NCBI RefSeq assembly: GCF_000685035.1
Contig: NZ_BAYB01000002.1
Span: 1-64,000, forward strand
DNA length: 64,000 nt
DNA from: Paraburkholderia ferrariae NBRC 106233
Lineage (GTDB): Bacteria; Pseudomonadota; Gammaproteobacteria; Burkholderiales; Burkholderiaceae
Direction of reading: 5' to 3'
The notes under the pieces are model-generated. The model was not told the origin of the DNA. It saw only the letters and a list, made by a program, of their open reading frames with translations, and did no database searches. Shown in pieces: positions 38,312-46,765 of the stretch. Position 1 is the stretch's first letter; each line of letters starts with the position of its first letter. The translations under genes and the position numbers were made by a program.

Positions 38312-39793
38312 ATGAACCCGGAGACTGTACCTTCGGCGCTGTGCGCCCAACTGCGAGACGGCTCCTTGCTGGAGACACGTGCCTGGCTTGCGTCGGGATG
38401 GGAGGGGGGCGCGGATGGCCGTTCGTTTCCCGTAACGAATCCAGCCACGGGTGAAATCCTGGCTCGCGTGGCCAGTCTTGGCGCCGCAGAGATCGAGAAA
38501 GCTATTGCGTCGTCGGCGCTTGCACAAAAAGGCTGGCAGAAACGGACGAGTCACGAGCGCGCGAAGATATTGCGCGCGTGGTATGACTTGATCATTGCGA
38601 ATGCCGACGACCTCGCATTCATCATGACGTCGGAGCAGGGCAAGCCGCTGGCGGAAGCACGCGGCGAAATCATGTATGCAGCTTCTTTCGTGGAGTGGTT
38701 CGCCGAAGAAGCGAAACGTGTATACGGCGACGTCATTCCGCACCCGCAAGGTGACAAGCGCATTCTTGTCATTCGTAAGCCGATCGGCGTCTGCGCCGCG
38801 ATCACACCGTGGAATTTTCCTGCCGCGATGATCACACGCAAGGTCGCTCCCGCACTGGCTGCGGGTTGTTCCATCATTGTGCGCCCGGCTGACCTGACTC
38901 CGCTGACTGCGCTTGCGCTGGCCGTACTGGCTGAGCGAGCCGGAATTCCGGCTGGTGTGCTGCAAGTCGTATGTGGTCCGTCGCGTGAGATTGGAGCGGT
39001 CCTCACGGCGAGTCCGGTTGTGCGCAAGCTCTCGTTTACCGGTTCAACGGAAGTTGGCCGTGTGCTCATGAGCCAATCGTCCGGCACGATCAAGCGACTT
39101 TCTCTCGAACTCGGTGGCAACGCACCTTTCATCGTATTCGACGACGCAGATCTCGACGCAGCGATCGACGGCGCCATGACGTCGAAATACCGGAATAGCG
39201 GTCAGACCTGTGTTTGCGCGAATCGCTTTCTTGTTCAGGCAGGCATTCATGACCGCTTCGTCGAAGCGCTTGCCCGTCGAGTTCAGGCGCTCAAGGTAGG
39301 AAACGGTACGGAACCCGGGGTGCAACAGGGGCCGCTGATTCAGAAGTCGGCCTGTGATCACCTGAGCCAGTTGATCGACGATGCGGTCGCCAAGGGTGCG
39401 CGAATCGTCACGGGCGGGAAAGCTCATCGGCTTGGCGGTACGTTTTTCGAGCCGACGGTGATTGCCGATGCGACACCGGCCATGCGTCTCGCGCGCGAGG
39501 AACTCTTTGGGCCCGTCGGTCCGGTGTTCCGCTTCGAGGACGAGGCAGAAGCGATCGCGATGGCCAACGACACCGAATATGGACTGGCAGCCTATCTCTA
39601 TACCCGTGACCACGGCCGCATCTGGCGTGTGGGTGAGGCACTCGAGTACGGCATGGTTGGCCTGAATACCGGCCTGATTTCCAACGAGGTCGCACCGTTC
39701 GGCGGGGTAAAGCAATCGGGCCTTGGCCGTGAGGGTTCCCGTTACGGAATCGAGGAATATCTGGAAATCAAGTACATGTGTGCCCAGATCTGA
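38312..39793 (+). CDS. NAD(P)-dependent aldehyde dehydrogenase, succinate-semialdehyde type
   Basis: A 493-residue ALDH. Catalytic residues are C300 (NSGQTC) and E266 (LELGG); the cofactor-contact segment is ITPWNFPAAMITRKVAPALAAG. The NSGQTCVCANRFLVQ and GLNTGLISNEVAPFGGVKQSGLGREGS segments are those of the GabD subgroup (succinate or glutarate semialdehyde). In this setting it probably oxidises an omega-oxo acid formed after Baeyer-Villiger ring opening. First gene of a run continuing with iron ADH, flavin monooxygenase and esterase (gaps 29, 52 and 12 bp), behind operator site 1. Confidence 0.9.
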   Translation: MNPETVPSALCAQLRDGSLLETRAWLASGWEGGADGRSFPVTNPATGEILARVASLGAAEIEKAIASSALAQKGWQKRTSHERAKILRAWYDLIIANADDLAFIMTSEQGKPLAEARGEIMYAASFVEWFAEEAKRVYGDVIPHPQGDKRILVIRKPIGVCAAITPWNFPAAMITRKVAPALAAGCSIIVRPADLTPLTALALAVLAERAGIPAGVLQVVCGPSREIGAVLTASPVVRKLSFTGSTEVGRVLMSQSSGTIKRLSLELGGNAPFIVFDDADLDAAIDGAMTSKYRNSGQTCVCANRFLVQAGIHDRFVEALARRVQALKVGNGTEPGVQQGPLIQKSACDHLSQLIDDAVAKGARIVTGGKAHRLGGTFFEPTVIADATPAMRLAREELFGPVGPVFRFEDEAEAIAMANDTEYGLAAYLYTRDHGRIWRVGEALEYGMVGLNTGLISNEVAPFGGVKQSGLGREGSRYGIEEYLEIKYMCAQI

Positions 39794-39822
39794 CTGCCAA
39801 CGTCTGCATGAAGGAAACATCA

Positions 39823-40989
39823 ATGGAAATGTCCCCGCAGTCGATTCTCTTCGAAACGGTTCCGTCAATTCTCCATGAATGGGGCTGTGCGCGCCGCCTG
39901 GGTCAAGTGATGGCGGCGTGGACGGAGCGCCGTAATGTCCTCATCGTGACCGACGCGGGACTGCATAAGTCCGGCGTGCTGGAGCCGGCGAAAGCATCGC
40001 TGGCGGCGGCGGGATTCCGTGTCGCGGTTTTTGACGAAGTCGTGGCGGACCCTCCAGAGAGTGTGGTGTCGCGCTGTGTCGAGTTTGCGCGCGGCGCCGA
40101 CGTGGACGTCGTAGTTGGCCTGGGCGGCGGCTCGTCGATGGACATTGCAAAGCTCGCCGCCGTGCTCATTGGGTCGCAGCAAGCGCTCTCGGAAATGTAC
40201 GGAATCGGCAATGTTCAGGGTAGGCGCCTGCCATTGGTGCAAATTCCCACAACGGCCGGTACAGGATCGGAAGTCACCAATATTTCCATCGTTTCGGTTA
40301 ACGAAACAAATAAGATGGGAGTCGTCGCGCCTCAACTGTATGCCGACAGAGTGCTCCTGGACGCGGAGTTGACTGTGGGCCTGCCACGCAGTCATACCGC
40401 GGCTACCGGTATCGACGCGATGGTCCACGCTATCGAGGCCTATACCAGCAAGCACAAGAAAAATGCTATTTCCGATGCCCTGGCGCGTGAGGCTCTGCGA
40501 TTGCTGGCAAGCAATCTGATCCCTGCTTGCGAGAATGGCCAGGACCGGCGCGCGCGCGAGGCAATGCTACTGGGCGCCACTCTGGCGGGACAAGCCTTCG
40601 CCAATGCCCCGGTGGCTGCGGTCCATGCCCTGGCATACCCGCTGGGTGGCCATTTCCATATTCCGCATGGTTTGTCCAATGCATTGATGCTTGCACCCGT
40701 GCTGCGTTTCAACGCCGAAGCTGCGGGTTCGCAATACTCGGAATTGGCAGACGTCGTAGGCGCGGGTGGAAAAGGCAACGTGGCAGAAGGCGCAGCCGCG
40801 TTCATCCGATTTATGGATGACCTGATGGACCGATCCGGCGCTCCGCGCCGTCTCCGCGATGTGGATGTGCCGCATTCGAGTCTGCCGGCCTTGGCGGCAG
40901 ATGCCATGAAGCAGCAGCGCTTGCTGTTGAACAATCCAGTTGTTGTCACGGAATCAGACGCATTGCGCCTGTATGAACAGGCTTATTGA
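39823..40989 (+). CDS. iron-containing alcohol dehydrogenase
   Basis: A 388-residue group III ADH with the NAD-site GLGGGSSMDIAK (GGGSS at 101-105), PTTAGTGSEVT, and metal-ligand region HALAYPLGGHFHIPHG. Three ATGs are near the start (39808, 39823, 39829); AAGGAA at 39811-39816 favours 39823. It would oxidise an alcohol or hydroxy acid released by the esterases to the aldehyde used by the preceding ALDH. Substrate unknown. Confidence 0.9.
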   Translation: MEMSPQSILFETVPSILHEWGCARRLGQVMAAWTERRNVLIVTDAGLHKSGVLEPAKASLAAAGFRVAVFDEVVADPPESVVSRCVEFARGADVDVVVGLGGGSSMDIAKLAAVLIGSQQALSEMYGIGNVQGRRLPLVQIPTTAGTGSEVTNISIVSVNETNKMGVVAPQLYADRVLLDAELTVGLPRSHTAATGIDAMVHAIEAYTSKHKKNAISDALAREALRLLASNLIPACENGQDRRAREAMLLGATLAGQAFANAPVAAVHALAYPLGGHFHIPHGLSNALMLAPVLRFNAEAAGSQYSELADVVGAGGKGNVAEGAAAFIRFMDDLMDRSGAPRRLRDVDVPHSSLPALAADAMKQQRLLLNNPVVVTESDALRLYEQAY

Positions 40990-41041
40990 ACCGGGGCAGG
41001 CAATTCCGTGGTCGCCGTAACGTCAATATAGAGAGTGCATC

Positions 41042-42505
41042 ATGAACAATGTAGAAAGGATTGAGCACCACGAGGTTGTCATTCTGGGTGCCGGGTTCGG
41101 AGGCCTCGGAATGGCTGCTCGCATGAAAATCGCGGGCATCGACGACTTCGTCGTCCTGGAGAAGCGTCCCGAACTCGGCGGCGTCTGGCTGGATAATTCG
41201 TATCCCGGCGCAGCATGCGATACCGAATCGCATCTGTACTGCTACAGCTTCCATCCGCATCTTCGCGTAAGTGCCATGTATGCGGGCAGGAATGAGTTGC
41301 TCAATTATTTGAATTCGCTTGCCGCGCGGTTCAATCTGGAAAAGCACCTGAGGTTCAACAGTGAGATTCGTAGCGCCGAATGGGATGCGAGCGCGAGTCT
41401 CTGGCGATTCGAGCTGGCCGATGGTTCGCGCTTGAGCGCTCGTTTCTTCGTGCCGGCCTGGGGGCAGCTCAACCGTCCGACGATTCCCACGATTCGCGGC
41501 CTGGCGAACTTCAAGGGAGATTATTTCCACTCCGCGCAGTGGCGGCATGATGTGAATTTGAGTGGCAAGCGCGTTGCAAGCATCGGCAACGCCGCAAGCG
41601 CTGTGCAGTATGTGCCGGAAATCGCGCCGAAGGTCGAGCATCTTACTGTGTTCCAGCGAAGCGCAAACTGGATCATGCCGCGCAACCAGATTGTCTTCTC
41701 GGCGGAGCAACTCGATACATACGAGCGTGATCCTCGCCTCTTTGAAGAGAGCAGGAAATCGTTGCATGCGTTCCGTGAATCAGGGTTCGAGCGCACACGT
41801 ATCGGTACCGACGCGCAGAGGGAGGGCAAGAGTCTGGCTTTGGCGCACCTTCATCGGCAGGTGCCGGACGCGGCACTTCGCGAGCAGCTTACGCCGGATT
41901 ACGAATACGCCTGCAAGCGAATTCTGCGATCGGACGATTACTATCCGGCTCTGATGCGCGACAACGTTTCGTTGGAGACAGCGGGCGTGGAGGCTTTTGT
42001 CGAAGACGGTATCGTGACCAGGGACGGGCGTGTTCTCCCGTTCGACGTGGTCGTGTTCGGAACGGGATTCGAGAGTCAGGCATTCCAGGGCAGCCTGCAA
42101 GTTCGCGGGAGGGATTGCACGTTGGCGCAGGCATGGGAAGACGGTCCGGCAGCGTATCTTGGCATGACCGTACCGGGTTTTCCGAACATGTTCATGTTGT
42201 ATGGGCCGAATACCAATCTGAATCACAACTCCATCGTTTCGATGCTCGAGATCCAGCAAAACTACATCATCGATGCGATCGGCGGCTTGAACGAAGCGGG
42301 TGTGAGGGCGGTAGACGTCGACAGAGCGGTGTTTGAGGAATATAACAGCAGGCTACAGTCAGCGATGGCCGGCTCTGCGTTTTCGGCGGGCTGCTCAAGT
42401 TGGTACAAGAACGCGCAAGGCAAGGTGATCAACAACTGGGCAGGCACAGTGGACGAATACCGTGCTGTGACGCAGTGGGATCAAAGCGTGTTCGGTGCGG
42501 TCTGA
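41042..42505 (+). CDS. flavin monooxygenase, Baeyer-Villiger-like (copy 1)
   Basis: A 487-residue FAD/NADPH enzyme. The FAD fold is VVILGAGFGGLGMAARM. The Baeyer-Villiger fingerprint reads FKGDYFHSAQW (F157-W167), fitting FxGxxxHxxxW, but the next residue is Arg where Pro or Asp is usual. The NADPH motif is GNAASA (182-187), which departs from GxGxxG. Expected to insert oxygen next to a ketone to give an ester or lactone. It is directly followed by an esterase gene, a functional pairing typical of ketone catabolism. Confidence 0.85.
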   Translation: MNNVERIEHHEVVILGAGFGGLGMAARMKIAGIDDFVVLEKRPELGGVWLDNSYPGAACDTESHLYCYSFHPHLRVSAMYAGRNELLNYLNSLAARFNLEKHLRFNSEIRSAEWDASASLWRFELADGSRLSARFFVPAWGQLNRPTIPTIRGLANFKGDYFHSAQWRHDVNLSGKRVASIGNAASAVQYVPEIAPKVEHLTVFQRSANWIMPRNQIVFSAEQLDTYERDPRLFEESRKSLHAFRESGFERTRIGTDAQREGKSLALAHLHRQVPDAALREQLTPDYEYACKRILRSDDYYPALMRDNVSLETAGVEAFVEDGIVTRDGRVLPFDVVVFGTGFESQAFQGSLQVRGRDCTLAQAWEDGPAAYLGMTVPGFPNMFMLYGPNTNLNHNSIVSMLEIQQNYIIDAIGGLNEAGVRAVDVDRAVFEEYNSRLQSAMAGSAFSAGCSSWYKNAQGKVINNWAGTVDEYRAVTQWDQSVFGAV

Positions 42506-42517
42506 TTGGGGATGCGC

Positions 42518-43489
42518 ATGACACCAGCGCACTGGCTGCCGCTGAGGGAGGTTGCTGAAGATGCTCGGGACGCCGTTCGGGTGTTCCGCGAGCTGGGTGG
42601 ACTGCACTACGGTAGTTTTTCCGTAGACCAGTCGCGCGTGAACTTCGTGCGCGCGTGCGAAATAAACGGCATTACGGGCGATGAGACCGTTGTCCATGAG
42701 GACATCTCCGTTCCCGTAGCGGACGGCAGCATTCGCGTGCGGCTCTATCGTCCGCGCGACGGGGAGGCCAACGGGGAAAATCCACTTATTGTCTTCATTC
42801 ACGGAGGCGGGTGGGTGATCGGGAGCGTGGACACGCATGACGGCATCTGCCGCCATCTCGCACGGTATAGCCAATGCCCTGTCGCTTCGGTGGAGTACCG
42901 CCGGGCGCCGGAGCACCAGTGGCCAGTCCCGCTCGAAGACTGCGAGCGGGCATTGAACTACCTGATCACCCACGCCCCTGAGCTTTCAATTGACGTGTCT
43001 CGGGTGGTGCTGGCGGGCGACAGCGCCGGCGGCAATATGGCGACCATTATCGCGAATGCGGCATCGACAGTTGAATCCACGGTTATCGGGCAGATATTGT
43101 TTTATCCGGTGACGGACCTGACGGCGGCGCTCCCGTCATATCAGCGCATTCAAGGTGGATTTCCGCTTGTAGCTGAATCGATGCTTTGGTTCCGGGATCA
43201 CTACGTGCCGGCTGGCGTTCCGTTTGATCTTCCGCGCCTGTCCCCGCTGCTGTATGCGGAAGGTCGGCGACAGCCGCCGATGTTCATTGCAACGATGGGG
43301 CTCGACCCGCTATGCGACGAGGGCATTGCCTACGCGTCGTGCGCGGCACGAGCGGGGAGTAACGTCGAGCATCATCATCTTCCTGGGCATCACCATGGCA
43401 TTGTCACCGCAGCCCGCAATATCGCGGCGGCGAGATATCTGCTGGAACGCGCAGCTTCCTTTGTTCGGCGGCTTGCCGAGACAGGATAG
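42518..43489 (+). CDS. HSL-family esterase/lipase (copy 1)
   Basis: A 323-residue alpha/beta hydrolase of bacterial family IV (hormone-sensitive-lipase-like). The oxyanion motif is HGGGW at 95-99, the nucleophile S169 in GDSAGG. The acid is likely in DPLCDEG and the His in PGHHHG. Probably hydrolyses the ester or lactone made by the preceding monooxygenase. In-frame starts exist at 42506 (TTG), 42512 and 42518; the GGGG at 42508-42511 best serves 42518. End of the first operator-controlled operon. Confidence 0.88.
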   Translation: MTPAHWLPLREVAEDARDAVRVFRELGGLHYGSFSVDQSRVNFVRACEINGITGDETVVHEDISVPVADGSIRVRLYRPRDGEANGENPLIVFIHGGGWVIGSVDTHDGICRHLARYSQCPVASVEYRRAPEHQWPVPLEDCERALNYLITHAPELSIDVSRVVLAGDSAGGNMATIIANAASTVESTVIGQILFYPVTDLTAALPSYQRIQGGFPLVAESMLWFRDHYVPAGVPFDLPRLSPLLYAEGRRQPPMFIATMGLDPLCDEGIAYASCAARAGSNVEHHHLPGHHHGIVTAARNIAAARYLLERAASFVRRLAETG

Positions 43490-43624
43490 TTTCAATACAG
43501 CGCCGGGCGCGGCGTAGTGTCCAGCTTGCTACGGGGGCATAGCAACATTCGCAGCCGATTGTGTAATGGAAACCCCTTATTTAAATTGCCCTTCGACTGC
43601 ACGAGACTGGGAACATTGGTACTT

Positions 43625-43649
43625 GGTCAAATGATCATGTCAGACGTGA
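43625..43649. promoter_or_regulatory. tandem-palindrome operator, site 2
   Basis: First box GGTCAAATGATC (43625-43636), spacer A, degenerate second box beginning TGTCA (43638-43649). It lies 194 bp before the monooxygenase 2 start and 135 bp after the upstream esterase stop. Confidence 0.65.
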
Positions 43650-43766
43650 CCGGTCGAACTGAGGCATGCGTGCCAGATTGGTTGCACGAATGACCTGCCT
43701 CGGGGGCGTCTCCTGTTGGTTTGGCGAGTTGTCGCCGATCTATGCGCGGGGGTCCAAAGCCAAAAT

Positions 43767-43791
43767 TGTCAAATGACCAAGTCAAATGATA
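43767..43791. promoter_or_regulatory. tandem-palindrome operator, site 3
   Basis: Boxes TGTCAAATGACC (43767-43778) and AGTCAAATGATA (43780-43791) with spacer A. A 23-bp core from GTCAAATGACC onward is identical to site 8. It ends 52 bp before the monooxygenase 2 ATG, a position suited to repression. Confidence 0.75.
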
Positions 43792-43843
43792 CGGTCGCGT
43801 GGCGCTACAGATATTTTCAATAACGGGTCAGTAGAGGGATCTC

Positions 43844-45334
43844 ATGACTAAGAACCAAACGTATTCAACTTCTACAGAGCATGTAGAAGTACTGATCATT
43901 GGGGCCGGAATCTCTGGCATCGATGCCGCGTGCCATCTCCGCATGCAGTTGCCGGATCGCTCGTTCGCCATTCTGGAGGCGATGGAGGGATTCGGCGGTA
44001 CGTGGTGGACCCATCGTTACCCTGGGGCACGCTCCGACAGCGACCTGTACACGTATGCGTTCGGATTCCGTCCGTGGAGCGGCCGCTCGATCGCCACGGC
44101 GGAGGAGATCCATGGCTATCTGGGAGAGGTCATCAAAGAGTATGACCTCGGTTCCAAGATCCGCTACGGACATCGTGTGCACACGGTGGGCTGGTCGAGT
44201 GAACAAAAGCGCTGGACGGTCGAGGTATCGCGAAACGATACGGGCGAACGCTTTTCGATGACGACCGACTTCTTGTGGGTGGGGGCGGGATACTACGACC
44301 ATCGTCGGAGCTTTACGCCGAAGTGGAATGGGTTCGATCGGTACAAGGGAACGATTGTTCATCCGCAGCACTGGCCCGATGACCTCGACTATGCCGGAAA
44401 GCGGGTGGTCGTGATCGGCTCGGGGGCGACCGCCGCAACGTTGATTCCGGCGCTGGCCAAAACCGCAGCTCACGTTACGATGCTTCAGCGGTCCCCCACG
44501 TTCTTCACATCCGTTCCCTGGACCCACCAACTGGACGCTCCTCTTCGCGAACTCAACGTTCCGGAAGAATGGCGTGCGGAAATCCTGCGGCGTGCGCACC
44601 TCAAGCAGACATTTGACCTGATCAATCTGTCCGCGGCGAACCCGGATGCTGTTCGCGACTGGCTGATCAACGAGACTCGCCAGCAATTGCCGGAAGGTTT
44701 TGACGTGGACAAGCACTTCAACCCCGGCTATCGCCCGTGGCAGCAGCGAGTTGCTGCCGTTCCCGAGGGAGACCTCTTCGCGGCCATTCGTGACGGGAAA
44801 GCATCCGTCGTGACGGACACCATCGAGTCATTCGACGAGAACGGCATTACGTTGGCCTCAGGCGAGCATCTCCAGGCGGATATCGTCGTGACGGCGACCG
44901 GCTTCGACATGAGTGCTTTTGGGCAGATCGCTTTTCACGTCGACGGAGATCCGGTCGACATGAATAAACGGGTCTCATATCGAGGAATGATGATCGAGGG
45001 GATTCCGAACATGGCGTTTATTTACGGGTATTACCGTTCGAGCTGGACGCTCCGCGCCGATCTCGTCTGTGAATTCACCTGTCGTGTACTCGCCCATATG
45101 GACAAGATTGGGGCGAAGACGGTGGAGCCGTGCCTGCGAGACGAAGACGCCGACATGCAGCGGTTGCCCTGGACAGACCCGAACAACTTCAATGCCGGGT
45201 ACGTTATGCGGTCGCAACACCAGATGCACTTGCGTGGAGATCGTATGCCGTGGCAGCACCACTTTGAGTACGAGGAGGAGAGCAAGACGCTTCCGGAATT
45301 GAGCCCGGATTCCGAAGTCCTCGTATATCGCTGA
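43844..45334 (+). CDS. Baeyer-Villiger monooxygenase, EthA-like (copy 2)
   Basis: A 496-residue FAD/NADPH monooxygenase. FAD site LIIGAGISGIDAACHL, then GGTWWTHRYPGARSDSD. The fingerprint YKGTIVHPQHWP (167-178) ends in the expected Trp-Pro, and the NADPH fold VVVIGSGATAATLIPAL is regular. HPQHWPDDLDYAGKRVVVIGSGATA is closely EthA-like. EthA-type enzymes oxidise ketones, often linear or aryl, to esters. A GAGGGA site precedes the ATG. An esterase gene follows after 33 bp, mirroring copy 1. Confidence 0.92.
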   Translation: MTKNQTYSTSTEHVEVLIIGAGISGIDAACHLRMQLPDRSFAILEAMEGFGGTWWTHRYPGARSDSDLYTYAFGFRPWSGRSIATAEEIHGYLGEVIKEYDLGSKIRYGHRVHTVGWSSEQKRWTVEVSRNDTGERFSMTTDFLWVGAGYYDHRRSFTPKWNGFDRYKGTIVHPQHWPDDLDYAGKRVVVIGSGATAATLIPALAKTAAHVTMLQRSPTFFTSVPWTHQLDAPLRELNVPEEWRAEILRRAHLKQTFDLINLSAANPDAVRDWLINETRQQLPEGFDVDKHFNPGYRPWQQRVAAVPEGDLFAAIRDGKASVVTDTIESFDENGITLASGEHLQADIVVTATGFDMSAFGQIAFHVDGDPVDMNKRVSYRGMMIEGIPNMAFIYGYYRSSWTLRADLVCEFTCRVLAHMDKIGAKTVEPCLRDEDADMQRLPWTDPNNFNAGYVMRSQHQMHLRGDRMPWQHHFEYEEESKTLPELSPDSEVLVYR

Positions 45335-45367
45335 TCTCCCAGTTACGTTCGCATAAAAGGTGATGTT

Positions 45368-46318
45368 ATGGCACTCGATTTGCATCTCGCTGGTTTTCTC
45401 GAAGCTTTTGCCGGGTCTGGCGCGAAGCCGCTGCCGCAGGCAAACCCGGAAGAGGCGCGCGTAATGATGCGTCAATTGGCACAGGCGGTTCGCGCATCGG
45501 CAGCGGTTGTCGAAATGCATAGTGTGGAAGACTTGACGGTTCCCGGCGCGAGTGGACCGCTGCGGGCACGGCTCTATCGTCCGAACCAGGAGAGTCATTT
45601 GCCGACGGTCGTTTATCTTCACGGCGGCGGGTTTGTCATTGGTGATCTGGATACCCACGACAATATTTGTCGGGAACTGGCTCGTGGTGCGAACGCGGTC
45701 GTCGTTTCGGTGGATTACCGGCTGGCTCCCGAGCATCGGTATCCGGCGGCGGCGGACGACGCGGTAGCCGCAGTCAAATGGGTTATCGCAAACGCTGGCG
45801 AACTGGGTGGCAACGATGTCGTGGCGGTTGCCGGGGATAGCGCCGGCGGCAATCTTGCGGCCGGCGCGACCCAACAACTGCACGCGGAGGGAATTGCGCT
45901 TGCCGCGCAGTTCCTGATTTATCCGGCGGTCGCACAAGACCGATCCGACTTTCCTTCCTTCAAGGAAAACGGTGAAGGCTATCTGCTCGACCTCGATTCG
46001 ATCACCTGGTTTGATCGGCATTACGTCCAGGACGGTACGAACCGGGCGGATGCACGACTGGCCCCGATCCTCGCCAGGGACTTTGCAGGGTTGCCGCCGG
46101 CGGTCATCCTCACCGCGGAATACGATCCCCTGCGCGACGAGGGCGAAGCCTACGGTCGCTTGCTTCACGCAGCCGGCGTCAAGGTAGAAACGATCAGGTG
46201 CGATGGCATGCTTCACGGGTTCTTCGATATGGGGGCGATCTCCCCGGGCGCGCAGGCGTGGATCGAAAAAGGAATCGCGAGTTTTCGGAAACTGCTCGGC
46301 AGCGCGCAGCACCATTGA
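45368..46318 (+). CDS. HSL-family esterase/lipase (copy 2)
   Basis: A 316-residue family IV hydrolase with HGGGF from H85, nucleophile S158 in GDSAGG, YDPLRDEGEAY for the acid and GMLHGF for the His. It is only moderately similar to copy 1, so the two may handle different esters. With the preceding EthA-like enzyme it forms the second ketone-to-ester-to-alcohol pair of the region. Confidence 0.9.
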   Translation: MALDLHLAGFLEAFAGSGAKPLPQANPEEARVMMRQLAQAVRASAAVVEMHSVEDLTVPGASGPLRARLYRPNQESHLPTVVYLHGGGFVIGDLDTHDNICRELARGANAVVVSVDYRLAPEHRYPAAADDAVAAVKWVIANAGELGGNDVVAVAGDSAGGNLAAGATQQLHAEGIALAAQFLIYPAVAQDRSDFPSFKENGEGYLLDLDSITWFDRHYVQDGTNRADARLAPILARDFAGLPPAVILTAEYDPLRDEGEAYGRLLHAAGVKVETIRCDGMLHGFFDMGAISPGAQAWIEKGIASFRKLLGSAQHH

Positions 46319-46765
46319 TATGTTCACGGTCGCGACTTGACTCTGCTGTTCGCGGTTCTGCGGCCGCATGCAGCGTGGCAGGCGAGTTCCCATGTCGCCG
46401 ACGCGGCCACCGTCCTGTCTCATGACGGAACGTGCCCGATTGCGTAATGCCTCAGTGGAGCCGGGAAGTGCGGGGCGCAATGATTGCGTCAAGCGGTGAC
46501 TTGTGGCGCCTTCAATCTGGCCACTCGCTGTCGTGCGTAAGCGAAAGTGGTGAGCGAGTGCGAAAAATCAAAATATAAGGGATGGAGGAGACGCCAATAT
46601 AGCCGGTCGAATGTTTCGGGCCTGGTATAAGTGCGTACGTCGTGACCTCCTTTTACAAGGCCAGCCAGGCCGTGGAAAATGCTCGCATGTCGGGTCAAGT
46701 CGAGATTTGACGAGCGAGCCGATCTCACGCGCCTTCGCTGGGTAGTCTATCCAGGACACAGACCT
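46319..46765. other. gene-free stretch between esterase 2 and GMC dehydrogenase
   Basis: About 447 bp with no credible gene on either strand. An imperfect inverted repeat GTCAA-N8-TTGAC (46694-46711) lies 54 bp before the chosen GMC start and resembles half-sites of the regional operator, but not its full architecture. The segment 46565-46630 is AT-richer. Confidence 0.4.

Larger units (their letters stand above)
43490..43843. other. regulatory intergenic region before monooxygenase 2
   Basis: A 354-bp gap without a gene. It holds a TAATGGAAACCCC box (43563-43575), operator site 2 (43625-43649) and operator site 3 (43767-43791). The same arrangement of box plus two operators recurs before the imine-reductase-like gene. 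No clear -10/-35 pair was recognised. Confidence 0.6.
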
